NCBI GenBank assembly: GCA_002293145.1
Contig: DBCO01000003.1
Span: 4,452-68,451 of the forward strand
Direction of reading: 5' to 3'
Source: Akkermansiaceae bacterium UBA956
GTDB taxonomy: Bacteria; Verrucomicrobiota; Verrucomicrobiia; Verrucomicrobiales; Akkermansiaceae
Length of the DNA: 64,000 bases
The position numbers were made by a program, and so were the translations under genes. The notes beneath the pieces were generated by a model. The model had not been told where the DNA came from. It ran no database searches and saw only the letters and a program-made list of their open reading frames with translations. Positions 62,107-64,000 of this stretch are shown here, in pieces (positions within the stretch are counted from its first letter, which is position 1; the number at the start of each line of letters is the position of its first letter).

Positions 62107-62769
62107 ATGAACTACAAGCACATAGTCCATCGCTGGATTCTTGCGCTGCTCCTAGGTCTCGCGGGAGTATCACCTTTATTGGCGCAACAACGCACAGTGC
62201 CCATTCCGCTGGCCGATGGATTTGATTGCCCCGTAGGCAAACCAAGTGGCGCTGGTTACTACGTGGCGCGCGGTCTGCGACTTCGTGCTCCGGTTCACCT
62301 CGGTGAGGATTGGAATGGCAATAGTGGCGGCGATACCGATATGGGTGATCCCATTTATGCCACAGCTGATGGCATTGTAACCTTTTCCTATGACGTCCGC
62401 GCAGGTTGGGGCAACATCGTGATCCTCCGCCACGCCTACCGAGACCCGCAGACCGGCCAAGTGAAGTTTTGTGACTCCCTGTATGGGCACCTCAAGGATC
62501 GGATGGTAAAGCTTGGACAACTGGTAAAACGAGGCCAACAAATCGGCACTCTGGGTTCCAATCGTGGCATGTATGCCGCCCACTTGCATTTTGAAATCCG
62601 TCACAACCTGAAGATCGGCATGCAACGCGAATCCGAAGCTCTCACCATGGATAACTGGGCTGACCCTCGACAATTCATCAACAAATATCGCCGTCTCAAT
62701 CGCGAGTGGCGCAAGCAATCCACTCCCATCGGCACCTACCAAGATTACAACGGTTGCCGCGGACTCTAA
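62107..62769 (+). CDS. Exported M23-family (LytM-type) peptidase
   Basis: 220 residues from the ATG at 62107 with a signal peptide (VHRWILALLLGLAGVSPLLAQ). The catalytic zinc pattern is complete: HLGED (His64, Asp68) and HLH (His159, His161) in MYAAHLHFEIRHN. The family VYATADGIVTFSYD-like strand and YGHLKDRMVKLGQLVKRGQQIGTLGS motif are present. There is no extra LysM or coiled coil. It cuts peptide cross-links of peptidoglycan or acts as a wall-remodelling factor. It follows uppP by 32 bp and is likely co-transcribed. Confidence 0.9.
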   Translation: MNYKHIVHRWILALLLGLAGVSPLLAQQRTVPIPLADGFDCPVGKPSGAGYYVARGLRLRAPVHLGEDWNGNSGGDTDMGDPIYATADGIVTFSYDVRAGWGNIVILRHAYRDPQTGQVKFCDSLYGHLKDRMVKLGQLVKRGQQIGTLGSNRGMYAAHLHFEIRHNLKIGMQRESEALTMDNWADPRQFINKYRRLNREWRKQSTPIGTYQDYNGCRGL

Positions 62770-62783
62770 CACCATCAACATTC

Positions 62784-62987
62784 ATGGCCGCTCACCAATC
62801 TGCGAAAAAATCGATCTTGAGCCTCATCGCGTTCGTCATTATCGACGCTCTAAAATTTTGGGCAGACAAAACTAAGCAAAATCCTTCATTACTCGTTGAA
62901 TTAAGTATGAAGAGTGTTCCGGAGAAATCTACGACCCGCAAGATGGAGTCTGATGCCAAGCGAAATCGAATCGGCGGATGGCAATGA
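62784..62987 (+). CDS. Possible small membrane-associated protein
   Basis: 67 residues from the ATG at 62784: a hydrophobic segment (SILSLIAFVIIDALKFW) then a basic, polar tail (KMESDAKRNRIGG). It lies between the M23 gene (14-bp gap) and the uracil-glycosylase gene, whose start it overlaps by 10 bp. No homology is recognised; it may be a spurious frame. A competing minus-strand frame covers the same bases. Confidence 0.3.
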   Translation: MAAHQSAKKSILSLIAFVIIDALKFWADKTKQNPSLLVELSMKSVPEKSTTRKMESDAKRNRIGGWQ

Positions 62988-63703
62988 AACACCCTCTTGT
63001 GCAAGCTGCTGAAGAGCTCCGCAAATCTCTGCGTGGCCTGACTTTTTCCGCTCCCATCACCCACACCTATCAACCACTCGATTACGCCTGGCAAAGTCAC
63101 CACGACTACCTTGAACGCTACGGTTCAGGAAAAAAACGCGTGCTATTTCTCGGCATGAACCCCGGTCCCTATGGTATGACTCAGACCGGTATCCCCTTTG
63201 GTGAAATTGCCGCTGTGCGCGATTGGATGAAAATCCAACACCCTGTCGATCTCGTGCTCGATGCCCATCCCAAACGACCGATTCATGGTTTTTCTTGCTC
63301 AAAATCTGAAGTGAGCGGCCGCCGACTATGGGGCTTGTTTGCCGAATATTTTCCTGATGCAAGTGATTTTTTCCGCGAACATTTCGTTGTCAACTACTGT
63401 CCGCTTGTGTGGATGACAGCTAGTGGCGCGAATGTTACGCCCGACAAAATTCCCGCTGAGGAGATGCGCGCCGTAGACCAAGCTTGCACGGCACACCTCG
63501 CCCGCGTTATCGAAACCATTCAGCCCAAGTTTTTGATCGGCGTCGGCGCTTATGCTGAGCAGCGCCTTCGCGACGCCGCACCATCATTTGCCGGCACCAT
63601 TGGCAAAATCCTCCACCCATCCCCTGCCTCTCCCGCAGCCAATCGCGACTGGAAAGGTACCGCGACAAAACAACTCATTGAGCTCGGAGTATGGTCTGAT
63701 TGA
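62978..63703 (+). CDS. SMUG-type uracil-DNA glycosylase
   Basis: 241 residues (a second ATG at 62984 is an equal candidate start). Family motifs are VLFLGMNPGPYGMTQTGIPFGE (motif I, GMNPGP), RPIHGFSCSKSEVSGRRLWGLF, and the C-terminal LHPSPASPAANRDW (motif II HPSPASPxAN). These single-strand-selective monofunctional glycosylases remove uracil and hydroxymethyluracil from DNA. The protein has the length of SMUG1-like bacterial enzymes. The linker DLVLDAHPKRP lies where the family varies. Confidence 0.9.
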   Translation: MAMKHPLVQAAEELRKSLRGLTFSAPITHTYQPLDYAWQSHHDYLERYGSGKKRVLFLGMNPGPYGMTQTGIPFGEIAAVRDWMKIQHPVDLVLDAHPKRPIHGFSCSKSEVSGRRLWGLFAEYFPDASDFFREHFVVNYCPLVWMTASGANVTPDKIPAEEMRAVDQACTAHLARVIETIQPKFLIGVGAYAEQRLRDAAPSFAGTIGKILHPSPASPAANRDWKGTATKQLIELGVWSD

Positions 63704-64000
63704 TTTCAATTTGCTTGCAATGCTTGTATTTGCCTAAACGTCCAAGAAAATACTTCCAGCTGCGCAAAAGTCACCACCTTCAATCGAGTAATCGCCATCG
63801 ATAGCAAGAAATCGCCGCCTACAGTTGAGAAATCGACTTTTACAGCCGAGCAACCCGTATTTGCGTCACAATTGCGATTGGTCACCTGCCAATGCATGTT
63901 GCCGCAGACGCCCAATATTACAAAATGGAACGAAATTTCTCCTTGCCACCCTCCGCATTTTTGCTAGGTTTACACCCCTTGGATTCAACCCGGAAGTGCA
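63704..64000. other. Right-end stretch with no recognisable gene
   Basis: No convincing frame on either strand. At about 63941-63974, TTGCCA-16-TAGGTT could be a promoter reading out of the window, with the next gene presumably beginning beyond 64000. Confidence 0.35.

Noticed and set aside
63706..63915. 69-residue minus-strand frame at the right end
   Set aside because: No homology, no promoter, and composition like intergenic DNA.
1..64000. CRISPR array, prophage or complete insertion sequence
   Set aside because: No regularly spaced direct repeats, no phage structural genes and no intact transposase were found in the window.

Overview
The window reads as chromosomal DNA of an aerobic, polysaccharide-degrading member of the Verrucomicrobiota (PVC superphylum). 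The evidence is two very large PVC-type proteins that join a membrane-bound-dehydrogenase-like propeller, HEAT-like repeats and a C-terminal CxxCH cytochrome domain, together with ThuA and SGNH-hydrolase proteins, many secreted glycosidases, an SSS sugar symporter and verrucomicrobial-style zinc-ribbon proteins. Genes are dense and intergenic gaps short. Most start codons lack a recognisable Shine-Dalgarno sequence, and at least nine have a -10-like hexamer only 5-9 nt upstream, which suggests that leaderless transcripts are common.

Layout. 1-6354: a TPM-like zinc-ribbon protein overlapping a truncated secreted partner, a cell-wall amidase, a LysM lipoprotein, a degenerate thioredoxin-fold protein, an unknown exported protein and a SurA-like PPIase. 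6423-19802: sugar locus 1, with L-fucose isomerase, SGNH hydrolase, PVC dehydrogenase/cytochrome, aldose 1-epimerase, SSS symporter and a large GH2 beta-galactosidase. 19823-29603: housekeeping and envelope genes: ispD, M16 protease, a penicillin-binding protein whose transpeptidase motifs are lost, a MidA-type methyltransferase, an EF-hand protein, an NAD-dependent epimerase, ThuA and rpmB. 29660-32064: an accessory, gene-poor strip with an IS3 orfA remnant, hairpins, a near-identical 32-bp repeat and three small ribbon-helix-helix-like genes, two of them divergent over a compact operator/promoter. 32065-45201: sugar locus 2, with a 1411-aa GH13 enzyme, a FadR-type GntR regulator, a divergent operon (RbsD/FucU, TIM-barrel epimerase, aldo-keto reductase, MDR dehydrogenase, tagaturonate-epimerase-like protein), a convergent GH95 fucosidase and a divergent TetR regulator. 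45187-54323: acpS, papain-fold protease, hemW, rpoN behind a textbook sigma-54 promoter, an outer-membrane barrel, a methyltransferase, recR, tsaD and a pRiA4b ORF-3 protein. 54421-63703: a giant ThuA-SGNH-dehydrogenase-cytochrome fusion, an MFS transporter, a cytochrome-domain remnant, a DUF2062 protein, uppP, an M23 peptidase and a SMUG-type uracil-DNA glycosylase.

How the genes fit together (inference): GH95 fucosidase and GH2 galactosidase would release L-fucose and galactose outside the cytoplasm. The SSS and MFS carriers would import sugars. The mutarotases (GalM, RbsD/FucU) would equilibrate anomers. L-fucose would then be isomerised (FucI) or oxidised by the AKR/MDR operon. The most unusual items are the sigma-54 promoter in front of the sigma-54 gene, the RHH gene cluster with its nested operator, the recurring leaderless architecture, the split-versus-fused SGNH/dehydrogenase genes and the transpeptidase-dead PBP.
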